DNA from: Tubiluchus corallicola
Taxonomy: Eukaryota > Priapulida > Priapulimorpha > Priapulimorphida > Tubiluchidae
NCBI GenBank assembly: GCA_030141605.1
Contig: JAQGDQ010002415.1
Coordinates: 6,581-58,918 of the forward strand
Reading direction: 5' to 3'
Length of the DNA stretch: 52,338 bases
How positions within the stretch are numbered: position 1 is the first letter of the stretch; each line of letters begins with the position of its first letter. Under the pieces are notes generated by a model. That model saw nothing but the letters and a program-made list of their open reading frames with translations, ran no database searches and had not been told where the DNA came from. The position numbers were made by a program, and so were the translations under genes. Shown here piece by piece: positions 35,301 to 44,567 of the stretch.

Positions 35301-37946
35301 ATGAAGAAAGCACTATTGCTGACAACATTAGCCTTTATTGTAACTCTACTACACTCACAACGCTTGAAATACACCATTAACACAGGCTGGGAGTTTGCCA
35401 AAGGAGAATTAAAAAGTAAAGGCAACGAAATTGTCAATCTGCCTCATACATGGAATGCTTTGGATGTTCTGGACGAGGAAAACGGTTATTATAGAGGCAT
35501 TGGCACGTATAGAAAAAATATATATATTAATCCATCGTTGAAAGGCAAAAGAATATACCTATACTTTGATGGAGCAAGCCAAGAAACAAAGGTATGGGTA
35601 AACAACCAAAAAGCAGGCGAACACATAGGAGGGTACGCTCGTTTTTGTTTTGATATTACCAATTACCTACAATGGACAGAAAAAGGAGAAGAAATAAAAA
35701 TAGAAGTAGATAATACGTTCAATGAAGACATACCACCTTTGACTGCTGACTTTACATTTTTTGGAGGTATATATCGCAACCTGTACATTGTTGCAACAGA
35801 TGAAGTACATTTAGATTTATTGGACTATGCTTCTACCGGAGTATATATTTCTACCCCTAAAGTAAGCCGCTCAAAAGCCACTATTAAAATCAACAGTAGA
35901 ATAGCCAATAGAAGCAACAGCGCACAAGAAATAGTGGTAAGAAATACTATCTTTTCGCCTGATAATACCATAACAAAAGAAACCACCTCAAAAATAAAAA
36001 TAAAGCCCAACACAGTGTATGAAACCAACCAGCAATTAACAGTTGAAAACCCTCAACTATGGTACCCCGAAAGTCCTAATCTTTATACAGTAGAAACAAA
36101 AATATATAAAAATGGGAAAGAAATAGATGAAGTAAGCAATCCGCTTGGTTTTAGGTGGTATGAATTTGATGCAGAGAAAGGCCTTTTTCTCAACAATAAA
36201 CATTATAAACTGATAGGAGCAAGCAGACATCAAGACTATAAGAATATGGGCAATGCAGTACCAGAAGAATTGGCTATAAAAGATGTAAAACTACTTAAAG
36301 AAATGGGAGCAAACCACCTTCGAGTAGCCCATTATCCACACGACCCTGTAGTAGTAGAAACTTGTGATAAAATAGGTTTAATTACCTCCGTAGAAATACC
36401 TATCATCAACTACATTACACAATCCGAAGCCTTTGCAGAGAACTGCAAACAGATGCAAATAGAAATGATAAAACAACACTACAACCATCCCAGTATATTC
36501 ATTTGGGCATATATGAATGAAATACTATTAAGACCTCCTAAGTTTGAGAATGATAAAAAGAAAGATGATTATTACAAAAGTGTAACAAAATTAGCACAAA
36601 GTTTAGAAGACATAACACGCAATGAAGACCCTTATCGTTACACAATGATACCCAACCACGGAGCATTTGATAGATACAACAGAGCAAAACTAACTCAAAT
36701 ACCAATGATAGTAGGCTGGAACTTGTATCAAGGGTGGTATGGTAGTAATATTAATGGATTTGCAGATTTTTTGGATAAACACCACAAAGAACTTTCTAAA
36801 AAACCTCTTATCGTAACTGAATACGGAGCAGGTGCCGATCCGCGCCTACATTCATTCCTCCCAGAACGTTTTGACTTTACCATAGAATACGAAACCTACT
36901 ACCATAAAGAATATATGAAGGCTATAATGAACAACGATTTTGTAACGGGCGGAGCTGTTTGGAACTTTGCCGATTTTAGCTCCGAAAGTCGTATAGATGC
37001 CGTGCCTAATATCAATAATAAAGGTCTGGTAACCATAGACCGCCAACCCAAGGATGCTTATTACTATTATCAGGCTTTATTATTAGAAACACCCTACTTA
37101 AAAATAGGCTCGAAGCAATGGAACAACAGAAGTGGGATAGCCAATAAGAACAATGTATGCGTACAATCCATTGAGGTATACTCAAACTTAGAAAGAGTAG
37201 AACTCTTTCTAAATGGGGTGTCCTTAGGCTCGAAAGACATTCAAAACTTTGAGGCACAGTGGGAAGTAGCATTTAAAAATGGGACTAATCAAATAGAAAT
37301 AGTAGGCAAGGATGAAAAAGGAAAGAGTATTAAAGATTTTGCAGAAATAGATTTTAAACTGCTATCTCAAAATTTTAGAAGTAAAGAATTACCTTTTGAC
37401 TACCTTAATGTATCAGTAGGCTCTAAAAGATATTTTGCAGATGAGTATACAAATCAAACTTGGCTCCCCGACCAAGCCTATGCAAAAGGGAGCTTCGGCT
37501 ACATAGGAGGAAGTCCATTCAAAATGCAAAAATCAAAACGACAAAGCTATGGCAGCGATAAGCAAATATTTGGCACGGACAACGACCCTATCTACCAAAC
37601 CCAGCAGGAAGGTATAGAAGCCTATAAAATAGATGTGCCAGATGGTAGCTATGACATAAAGTTACATTTTGCTGAATTACTTTCTGACCAAGAAAGAGAA
37701 GTCTTAGCATTTAATCTTGGAGAAGAAAGTATCAAAGAAACGGCAGAAAAAAGAGTATTCAATATATATATCAACGAAGAATTGGTATTAGAAAACCTTA
37801 ACATAGCTCAACAATATGGAGAGGAAAGAGCTATAGTAGAAAAATTCATTACAAAGGCTACTAAAGAAGAAGGAATAACCATTAAATTTGAAACATTAGA
37901 AGGAAAACCTATTTTAAATGGAGTGCAAGTAAGAAGAATATATTAA
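35301..37946 (+). CDS. Glycoside hydrolase family 2 with C-terminal malectin-like domain
   Basis: The protein has 881 aa and a signal peptide (residues 1-19). The sugar-binding domain (about 25-170; NLPHTWNALD, GYYRGIGTYRK, FFGGIYRNLY), the Ig-like domain, and the TIM barrel with acid/base E407 in FIWAYMNE and nucleophile E507 in IVTEYGAGAD are complete. NE and TEYG are shared with GusA-type beta-glucuronidases. The next domain (from about 620) is the GH2 beta-sandwich that the first GH2 has out of frame. From about 700 to the end it looks malectin-like (GGSPFKMQ, YDIKLHFAELL, FNIYINEELVLENLNI), a carbohydrate-binding fold. I infer beta-glucuronidase or beta-galactosidase activity on PUL oligosaccharides in the periplasm. 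The SDR gene starts 22 bases after its stop. Confidence 0.9.
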   Translation: MKKALLLTTLAFIVTLLHSQRLKYTINTGWEFAKGELKSKGNEIVNLPHTWNALDVLDEENGYYRGIGTYRKNIYINPSLKGKRIYLYFDGASQETKVWVNNQKAGEHIGGYARFCFDITNYLQWTEKGEEIKIEVDNTFNEDIPPLTADFTFFGGIYRNLYIVATDEVHLDLLDYASTGVYISTPKVSRSKATIKINSRIANRSNSAQEIVVRNTIFSPDNTITKETTSKIKIKPNTVYETNQQLTVENPQLWYPESPNLYTVETKIYKNGKEIDEVSNPLGFRWYEFDAEKGLFLNNKHYKLIGASRHQDYKNMGNAVPEELAIKDVKLLKEMGANHLRVAHYPHDPVVVETCDKIGLITSVEIPIINYITQSEAFAENCKQMQIEMIKQHYNHPSIFIWAYMNEILLRPPKFENDKKKDDYYKSVTKLAQSLEDITRNEDPYRYTMIPNHGAFDRYNRAKLTQIPMIVGWNLYQGWYGSNINGFADFLDKHHKELSKKPLIVTEYGAGADPRLHSFLPERFDFTIEYETYYHKEYMKAIMNNDFVTGGAVWNFADFSSESRIDAVPNINNKGLVTIDRQPKDAYYYYQALLLETPYLKIGSKQWNNRSGIANKNNVCVQSIEVYSNLERVELFLNGVSLGSKDIQNFEAQWEVAFKNGTNQIEIVGKDEKGKSIKDFAEIDFKLLSQNFRSKELPFDYLNVSVGSKRYFADEYTNQTWLPDQAYAKGSFGYIGGSPFKMQKSKRQSYGSDKQIFGTDNDPIYQTQQEGIEAYKIDVPDGSYDIKLHFAELLSDQEREVLAFNLGEESIKETAEKRVFNIYINEELVLENLNIAQQYGEERAIVEKFITKATKEEGITIKFETLEGKPILNGVQVRRIY

Positions 37947-37968
37947 TTATTAAAACATAGGACATTAA

Positions 37969-38787
37969 ATGAAAAACGATTTGTTCAACATCGCAGGAAA
38001 AGTAGCTATACTTACAGGAGGTGGAGGAGTACTGGCAGGCACGATGGCAAAATATTTATTAAAACACAATGTAAGAGTAGCACTTTTAGACCTTAACACT
38101 GATGCTATTAAATTACAACAAAAAGAATTAAACGAATATAAGCACAGTATTATAGGTTTTGAAACCAGTGTATTGGACAAAAAGCAATTGGAGGAAGTAA
38201 GGGAGAAAATATTAAAAAAATGGGGACGGATAGACCTTCTCATCAATGCTGCGGGAGGCAATATGCCCGGTGCCACGATAGGAGAAGACCAAACTATTTT
38301 TGACCTAAAAATAGAAGACTTTCACAAAGTTTCTCAACTTAATTTAGAAGGTACAGTATTGCCTTCTATTGTCTTTGGCGAAACAATGGCAAAACAAAAG
38401 GAAGGTAATATTATCAATATTTCCTCAATGACTGCTTACCAAGCCATTACACGTGTAGTAGGATATTCTGCCTCCAAAGCTGCTATTTCTAATTTCACCC
38501 AATGGTTAGCTACTGAATTAGCCTTGAAGTTTGGCGAAAGTCTTAGAGTAAATGCCATTGCTCCGGGGTTCTTCATAGGCAATCAAAACCGTACTTTACT
38601 TACCAACCCTGATGGCAGTTATACAGAACGAGGAAATAAAATTATCAACAAAACTCCTATGAAACGTTTTGGAGAGGCAGAGGAGCTCAACGGCACCATC
38701 CATTGGCTAATGAGTAAAGCCTCACAATTTGTAACGGGTGTTATCATCCCCATAGATGGAGGTTTCAACGCATATAGCGGAGTGTAA
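37969..38787 (+). CDS. SDR-family oxidoreductase, probable D-fructuronate reductase (mannonate-forming)
   Basis: The protein has 272 aa and no signal peptide, so it is cytoplasmic. Rossmann motif TGGGGVLAG (16-24), NAAGG (93-97), and the catalytic S153 with Y166-x3-K170 (YSASK) are all present. The TGGGGVLAG form and the GGFNAYSGV end are typical of SDR enzymes annotated as D-mannonate oxidoreductase in Bacteroidota. The gene lies 32 bases upstream of uxuA, which consumes D-mannonate, so the pair would do fructuronate to mannonate to 2-keto-3-deoxygluconate. An alternative is a 4-deoxy-5-hexosulose-uronate reductase acting on GH88 products. The neighbour favours the first. Confidence 0.82.
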   Translation: MKNDLFNIAGKVAILTGGGGVLAGTMAKYLLKHNVRVALLDLNTDAIKLQQKELNEYKHSIIGFETSVLDKKQLEEVREKILKKWGRIDLLINAAGGNMPGATIGEDQTIFDLKIEDFHKVSQLNLEGTVLPSIVFGETMAKQKEGNIINISSMTAYQAITRVVGYSASKAAISNFTQWLATELALKFGESLRVNAIAPGFFIGNQNRTLLTNPDGSYTERGNKIINKTPMKRFGEAEELNGTIHWLMSKASQFVTGVIIPIDGGFNAYSGV

Positions 38788-38819
38788 ATTACATATTCAA
38801 AACATAATATATATAACCA

Positions 38820-40016
38820 ATGAATTTAAAACAATCGTGGCGCTGGTATGGACCCAACGATCCTATAACACTACAAGATATAAAACAAACAGGTGCTACT
38901 GTAATAGTTACTGCTTTGCATCATATACCCAATGGAGAAGTTTGGACAGTAGAAGAGATACAAAAACGAAAAGAACAAATAGAACAAACAGGCTTGAAAT
39001 GGGAAGTAGTAGAAAGTGTTCCTGTTCACGAGGATATAAAAAAGCAAACGGGGAACTATAAAACTTACATTGAAAATTATAAGAAAAGTATTGACAATTT
39101 AGGCAAGTTGGGTATAAGAGTCATCTGTTACAACTTTATGCCCGTATTGGATTGGACACGTACTGACTTGGAGTATGAACTTGAAGATGGTTCAAAGGCT
39201 CTAAGTTTTGAAATGAAAGCTCTTGCAGCTTTTGATGTATTCATTTTGAAACGCCCCAATGCAGCAAAAGACTACACCGAAAAAATACTTAAAGAAGCCA
39301 AAACTTACTTTGAAGCTCTTTCGGAAGTAGGCAAAGAAAAACTACAAAAAACAATCATAGCAGGACTGCCCGGAGCAGAGGAAACCTATACCTTAGAGGA
39401 ATTTCAAAAAACCTTAGATACTTACAAAGGCATAGGAGACAAAGAACTAGCAAACAACTTAAAATATTTCTTAGACGAGATTATTCCAGTAGCAGAAAAA
39501 ACTAATATCAATATGGCAATACACGCCGACGACCCACCTATTCCTATATTTGGCTTACCAAGGATAATAAGCACCCCTGAACATATAAAACGACTATATG
39601 CCTTAAACAAAAGTAAAAACAATGGCTTAACAATGTGTGCAGGTTCTTTTGGTTCGAGAATAGATAACAACCTTTCATTAATCACAGAACAATTTGCCGA
39701 CCGCATATACTTTGCACACTTAAGAAGTGTAGAAATAGACGCAGAAGGCAATTTCTATGAAGCCAATCACTTAGAAGGCGGTGCTAATATGTATGAAGTA
39801 GTTTTAGCACTATTGAAAGAAAATAAAAAACGAGCCGAAAAAGGAGTGAAGAACGAAGCAATATATATTCGTCCCGACCACGGACATCAGATGTTAGACG
39901 ACCTCAACAACTCAAAAAAAACCAACCCGGGCTATACTGCCATAGGCAGAATGCGAGGCTTAGCAGAAATAAGAGGTTTGGAAATGGGAATATACAAAAG
40001 CATTTTTAAGAAATAA
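38820..40016 (+). CDS. uxuA: Mannonate dehydratase UxuA
   Basis: The protein has 398 aa, the normal length, and is cytoplasmic. It begins [24 protein letters not shown] and has the family blocks [37 protein letters not shown] (His ligand), [11 protein letters not shown] (Cys ligand), YFAHLRSV (His ligand) and [12 protein letters not shown] (Asp ligand), which together bind the divalent metal. It dehydrates D-mannonate to 2-keto-3-deoxy-D-gluconate. It closes the PUL operon and shows that the glycan releases glucuronate-type sugar. UxaC isomerase and the KDG kinase/aldolase are not in the window. A hairpin follows. Confidence 0.96.
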   Translation: MNLKQSWRWYGPNDPITLQDIKQTGATVIVTALHHIPNGEVWTVEEIQKRKEQIEQTGLKWEVVESVPVHEDIKKQTGNYKTYIENYKKSIDNLGKLGIRVICYNFMPVLDWTRTDLEYELEDGSKALSFEMKALAAFDVFILKRPNAAKDYTEKILKEAKTYFEALSEVGKEKLQKTIIAGLPGAEETYTLEEFQKTLDTYKGIGDKELANNLKYFLDEIIPVAEKTNINMAIHADDPPIPIFGLPRIISTPEHIKRLYALNKSKNNGLTMCAGSFGSRIDNNLSLITEQFADRIYFAHLRSVEIDAEGNFYEANHLEGGANMYEVVLALLKENKKRAEKGVKNEAIYIRPDHGHQMLDDLNNSKKTNPGYTAIGRMRGLAEIRGLEMGIYKSIFKK

Positions 40017-40052
40017 GATAAGTTATTTCTTAAATAAGCATTTTACCTCTGA

Positions 40053-40080
40053 TATAAGCCAAGCATAGTCTTGGCTTATA
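40053..40080. terminator. Hairpin between convergent uxuA and porZ (probable bidirectional terminator)
   Basis: An 11-bp perfect stem (tataagccaag / cttggcttata) closes a 6-base loop. It lies 36 bases after the uxuA stop and about 40 bases before the end of porZ, where two operons converge. No strong T-run follows on either side. Confidence 0.65.
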
Positions 40081-40118
40081 CTGGATATTTGTGTATATAA
40101 TCCTTCCCCTCTCCTTGA

Positions 40119-42404
40119 TTATAAGAAAAGTATTTTAGTTACAGCTTTTTCTTGTCCATCGTGGTCTACCACATAGATAAGGTATATTCCAGAAGTTATC
40201 CTTTGTCCACTTTGCTTGCACCCATTCCACGTAGCCTGTCCACCAAGCGAAACAGTCTCATAAACAAGGTTGCCATTAATATTTGTAATTTTCACATTGG
40301 TGTTTTCCTTCAAGCCAGTTATAGTTATTAGCCCTTCATAGTTTTCCCTTACGGGGTTAGGAAAAGCAAATATATCGTTATAACTAGATTTCGGCTCAAT
40401 GGCTTCTCCTCTGTATGAGGTTATACCATATGCTGTGGCTATGAATATTTCCCCAGTATTAGAATCTATAGCAATATCTTTAATATCATTAGAGGGCAAT
40501 GGGCTATTTTGTATATTAAAGTGTTCTAACTGTTTTTTTCCATCACCTGACATAAGGTATACGCCTGAATTTCTCGTGCCAAAACACTTTCTATCAGCAC
40601 CATCTATAGCTATGGAGCTTACTATCTCCATTTCCAAAAGATAGCCAAATGTTCCATCATCATTTGACACAGATACCTTTTCTGCATAAGTGCCTCCTAA
40701 GGCTAACATCTCATAGGGGTGAAAATAGGTTAGCACTCCATTTTCTGTACCAAGCCATAAAATACCCTTTTTGTCCTGTTGCAAAGAGTAGACCTTGTTA
40801 GTCAAAACACCTCCCCCCTCTCCTCTTACTTTAGTCCTAATATATTCATCATCCGATTCTGTTTGCAAGGTAGCCCTATCATTAAATATAAATAATTCGT
40901 CCCCATCATTTAATACTATCCATTTATCGTCATTGGCAGTATTTATCATTCTCCCAAAACTATCATTATTGTTCAAAATATTATAATTATAGGCATACCA
41001 TTGCTTGTTCGGAGTTTTTATTCCTATAGGAGTTGCACTATTAGAGTTTGTTACCCACAAATTGCCGTCCGTATCATAGGTCATACTACCTACCTGCAAC
41101 ATTCCATTGATAGATGGCTCTAAGGGGGTATTAGTTTCATCCCACCTTGTTTTTGTCTGGTTATTTTGCAACTCTAAAATACTGGTTTTGGCTGAAATAT
41201 ATAAATCATCGTTTTGGGGCAAAATATCTACTATATTACTTATTTCTGGATATTGGTAATCAGTCCATTGTTCGTTTTCAAAAATCGAAAATATATTGTT
41301 ATTATTCGATATTACATATATCCTATCATCATAATATTTCAAATTTGCAGTACTATGCCGAGCAGGTGCATTGGGCTGTACAAATTGGGGCGTATTATCA
41401 AGCACTGATAGCTTTATCAATCCCTGCACACTATCAGCAATCCAAACAAACTCAGTATCATTCTGCTTGGCATCGACAGGTACTCCCTCGTAGGTACTCT
41501 TATAGATAACCCTATCATTAGCATCTATCAGCAACACTATATCATCCGCACAAACAATAAGATTTTCCACACCCGTTTCTATGGCTTTTACACTATTATA
41601 TATAGTAGTTGAAGTAGTCCAAGTGTTGTTTTGATAAATATAAACAGTATCCTTATCACCTACTACTCCATTAGCGTACACTTTATTATTAAAACAGGTA
41701 ACTATATTAAAAGTATCATTGGGATTTGGTATTGCAATATCTTTTTTCCACTCGTTGAAATCAGCCAAATTAGAATTGTTTATACTACCCACATAAATAC
41801 CTTCGCTGGTAGCTGCATAAATATTTTTATCAACAGAGCAATAAGCAATATCAAATAGTTGTAGAGCATTGTCTTCTTGGGTAAAATAATAGGTATCCTT
41901 TACCTCGCTCCTTTCCAAATCTAACAAAACTATTCCAAAATTAAAAGCCACATATACCACTCCTTCTATATATACAACCGTTTGAGGTTTTACTTCTTTT
42001 ATATTACTTAATACAATATCAGGAATATTATCTATTGTTTTATCTGTAACAACATCTATATTACCATTCTCATACACTACTATCAAAACATCCGAAGAGG
42101 CAATGTATTTTACCACCTCTATTTTATGCTCTGTTAAACCCTCTACTTTTGATAGAGTATTAATAGTATTATCAACAACATTGTAGTACAGCAAACCTCC
42201 TTCTGCCAAATAATATATTTTATTTCTGCCCACTTCTATTTGCTTCCCCTCATCATAATTAAAATGATTTCGCCATTCCTTCACTCCTATTTGCGAAAAA
42301 ACAATAGCTGACAACAACAGTAATCCTACAAGTAATAAGCTCCTTTTCACTTCAATTAGTGTTTCATATATAAATAACATAGGGGATATATCCTCCCTCT
42401 TCAC
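40119..42404 (-). CDS. porZ: T9SS attachment-complex protein PorZ homologue
   Basis: The protein has up to 761 aa. The N-terminal PorZ-type start (EWRNHFNYDEGKQIEVGRNKIYYLAEGGLL) is followed by two seven-bladed-propeller-like repeats (KGILWLGTENGVLTYFHP, NTGEIFIATAYGITSYRG, two-component-regulator-propeller style), and then a C-terminal T9SS domain (IFAFPNPVRENYEGLITITG, ITSGIYLIYVVD, KILFL). PorZ works with PorU, PorV and PorQ at the cell surface, where the sorting domain of cargo is cleaved and attached. The ATG at 42404 gives a long lead. A GTG at 42350 would give MKRSLLLVGLLLLSAIVFSQ, a clean signal peptide, and is likely the true start. It is the last gene of gltB-gltD-rdgB-porZ. Confidence 0.85.
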   Translation of the reverse strand: MKREDISPMLFIYETLIEVKRSLLLVGLLLLSAIVFSQIGVKEWRNHFNYDEGKQIEVGRNKIYYLAEGGLLYYNVVDNTINTLSKVEGLTEHKIEVVKYIASSDVLIVVYENGNIDVVTDKTIDNIPDIVLSNIKEVKPQTVVYIEGVVYVAFNFGIVLLDLERSEVKDTYYFTQEDNALQLFDIAYCSVDKNIYAATSEGIYVGSINNSNLADFNEWKKDIAIPNPNDTFNIVTCFNNKVYANGVVGDKDTVYIYQNNTWTTSTTIYNSVKAIETGVENLIVCADDIVLLIDANDRVIYKSTYEGVPVDAKQNDTEFVWIADSVQGLIKLSVLDNTPQFVQPNAPARHSTANLKYYDDRIYVISNNNNIFSIFENEQWTDYQYPEISNIVDILPQNDDLYISAKTSILELQNNQTKTRWDETNTPLEPSINGMLQVGSMTYDTDGNLWVTNSNSATPIGIKTPNKQWYAYNYNILNNNDSFGRMINTANDDKWIVLNDGDELFIFNDRATLQTESDDEYIRTKVRGEGGGVLTNKVYSLQQDKKGILWLGTENGVLTYFHPYEMLALGGTYAEKVSVSNDDGTFGYLLEMEIVSSIAIDGADRKCFGTRNSGVYLMSGDGKKQLEHFNIQNSPLPSNDIKDIAIDSNTGEIFIATAYGITSYRGEAIEPKSSYNDIFAFPNPVRENYEGLITITGLKENTNVKITNINGNLVYETVSLGGQATWNGCKQSGQRITSGIYLIYVVDHDGQEKAVTKILFL

Positions 42405-42453
42405 TTAGGACGTATCCCCAACAAGAAATTATTTTAATATTATCGCTAAAAAA

Positions 42454-43032
42454 TTAGACCCTTTTATTAAGATAGTTAATTAGTTTTTGTATTGCCTTTC
42501 CCCTATGGCTAATAGCATTTTTTTGCTCCAATGGCATTTCTGCAAAAGAAACAGAATAACCTTCTGGAATAAATATTGGGTCGTAGCCAAAGCCCTTTTC
42601 CCCCTTGCGTGTAGTAGTTATATTTCCTTCTACAACTCCTTCAAACTGCTTTTCCTCTCCTTCTTCTATTAGCGAAATTATGGTACGAAACTTAGCCTTT
42701 CTATTCTTAATTCCCTCCATTTTTTGAAGCACCTTATCCATATTCTTCTCCGAGTTTGCCTCATCACCTGCATAACGTGCCGAATACACGCCGGGTTCTC
42801 CCTGCAAGGCTTCTACTTCTAAGCCTGTATCATCTGCAAAACAATTTATTTTGCACTTCTCGTAAATATACTGTGCTTTCTGCTTGGCGTTCTCTTCAAG
42901 AGTTGCATAATCTTCTGGAATATCTCCTACGAAACCTACTTCTTTCAAACTTACTACTTCAAACTTACTACCTAAAAGTTTCTGTATCTCTTTGAGTTTA
43001 TTTCTATTATTAGTAGCAAAAAGCAACCTCAT
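42454..43032 (-). CDS. rdgB: Non-canonical purine NTP pyrophosphatase (RdgB/HAM1)
   Basis: The protein has 192 aa, the family length. The motifs ATNNRNKLKEI (6-16), FADDTGLEVEALQGEPGVYSARYAG (about 65-89), GEKGFGYDPIFIPEGY and SHRGKAIQKL form the whole ITPase fold with the catalytic Asp in DDTGL. It hydrolyses dITP, ITP and XTP to monophosphates and so cleans the nucleotide pool. The gene starts 11 bases after the gltD stop and is cotranscribed with it. Confidence 0.96.
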   Translation of the reverse strand: MRLLFATNNRNKLKEIQKLLGSKFEVVSLKEVGFVGDIPEDYATLEENAKQKAQYIYEKCKINCFADDTGLEVEALQGEPGVYSARYAGDEANSEKNMDKVLQKMEGIKNRKAKFRTIISLIEEGEEKQFEGVVEGNITTTRKGEKGFGYDPIFIPEGYSVSFAEMPLEQKNAISHRGKAIQKLINYLNKRV

Positions 43033-43043
43033 CCCCTTAGTAT

Positions 43044-44531
43044 TTATTCTTCATTTACGTTAAGTTCATCTTGTAGTTTTAAGATAGACATATCCTTAGC
43101 TCCTAAGCTAGAATCTTCCATCAAATATTTATCCACCTCCCTTGCAGCTTCACGTCCTTCTGATATTGCCCACACCACCAACGACTGTCCTCTTCTCATA
43201 TCACCTGCAACAAAAACCTTATCTGCAGTAGTTCTATAATTCCGAGCCTTTACATTGCCTCTTTCATCCAATTCTACTTCAAGCTGTTCAAGCAATCCTT
43301 TATGTTGAGGATGAACAAAGCCCATAGCAAGCAACAACAAATCACAAGGCAGCTCCTTCTCTGTTCCTTTCAACTCTTCAAAGTGAAACCCTCCATCCTT
43401 CATTTTCTTCCATTTCACCTTTACTGTTTTTATGGCCTTTATCCTACCTTGTTCATCACCTATTATCTCTTTTGTAAGAGTAGCCCATTGGCGGTTTACT
43501 CCTTCCTTGTGCGATGTTGAAGTCCTTAGCGTTTGTCCCCATTGAGGCCAAGGGTTATTTTTTTCTCTTTTAACAGGAGGCTTAGGCATTATTTCTATTT
43601 GCGTAACCGACTTTGCCTTATGCCTATTCGAAGTCCCTACACAGTCTGCCCCTGTGTCTCCACCCCCTATTACTACTACATTTCTATCGGTAGCCAATAT
43701 ATCTTTCTCCTCAAAGGAAATACCTGCTACCCTTTTATTTTGTTGTTTCAAAAAATCCATAGCAAAACACACGCCCTCTAACTCACGTCCTTTCACCTCC
43801 AAATCTCTTGGCACCGTAGAACCACCACAAAGCACTACTGCATCAAACTCTTCCAATAAGAAATCTGTGGAAACATTCACCCCCACCTCTGCATTAGTTT
43901 CAAAAACCACTCCTTCGCGCTTCATTATATCCACACGTCTTTCTATTACCCACTTTTCAAGTTTAAAATCAGGAATACCATAAGTAAGAAGTCCCCCAAC
44001 CCTATCGTCCCGTTCATACACCACCACCCAATGTCCTACCTTATTTAGTTGAGCAGCCACAGCTAAACCCGCAGGCCCTGAACCTACTATCGCCACTTTT
44101 TTACCCGTTCGTTTTTGGGGTATTTTTGGTTTTATATATCCGTGCTCGTAAGCTTTCTCTGCTATTGTTTTTTCAATAAACTCAATAGTAACAGGCGAAT
44201 TGTTAATCTCTAACGTACAAGCATCTTCACAAGGAGCAGGACATATTCTTCCCGTAAATTCAGGAAAATTATTTGTATCGCCTAATACAGACATTGCCCC
44301 TCTCCAATTTTCCTCGTTTACCATTTCATTAAACTCAGGAATAAGATTGCCCAACGGACAACCACTATGGCAAAAAGGCACACCACATTCCATACACCGT
44401 TCTGCCTGCTTATTTACACCTTCCTCCGTAAACGGATAATACAATTCGTTATAATCTTTCAAACGTTCCTCCACATTCCTCACTGAAGGAATTCTACGTT
44501 CATTTTCTAAAAATCCTTTTGGTTTGGACAT
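43044..44531 (-). CDS. gltD: Glutamate synthase (NADPH) small subunit GltD
   Basis: The protein has 495 aa. The N-terminal Fe-S domain has CMECGVPFCHSGCP (C46, C49, C54, C58) and ICPAPCEDAC (cysteines near 97-105) for two [4Fe-4S] clusters. The FAD-binding motif is VAIVGSGPAGLAVA near 147, and the NADPH site is VVVIGGGDTGADCVG near 286. GMFV...GDMRRGQSLVVWAI-type C-terminal sequence closes the FAD site (FVAGDMRRGQSLVVWAISEG). It passes electrons from NADPH to GltB. The gene lies 36 bases after gltB. Confidence 0.97.
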   Translation of the reverse strand: MSKPKGFLENERRIPSVRNVEERLKDYNELYYPFTEEGVNKQAERCMECGVPFCHSGCPLGNLIPEFNEMVNEENWRGAMSVLGDTNNFPEFTGRICPAPCEDACTLEINNSPVTIEFIEKTIAEKAYEHGYIKPKIPQKRTGKKVAIVGSGPAGLAVAAQLNKVGHWVVVYERDDRVGGLLTYGIPDFKLEKWVIERRVDIMKREGVVFETNAEVGVNVSTDFLLEEFDAVVLCGGSTVPRDLEVKGRELEGVCFAMDFLKQQNKRVAGISFEEKDILATDRNVVVIGGGDTGADCVGTSNRHKAKSVTQIEIMPKPPVKREKNNPWPQWGQTLRTSTSHKEGVNRQWATLTKEIIGDEQGRIKAIKTVKVKWKKMKDGGFHFEELKGTEKELPCDLLLLAMGFVHPQHKGLLEQLEVELDERGNVKARNYRTTADKVFVAGDMRRGQSLVVWAISEGREAAREVDKYLMEDSSLGAKDMSILKLQDELNVNEE

Positions 44532-44567
44532 ATTTCATTCTATATTATTATTCTACTCTAAATTCAA

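Noticed and set aside
9465-40016. Alginate utilisation locus
   Set aside because: The lyase fold is shared with alginate lyases, but UxuA and a fructuronate-reductase-type SDR, GH88 and GH2 fit glucuronate better. I see no PL7 or PL17 gene. Alginate is not fully excluded.
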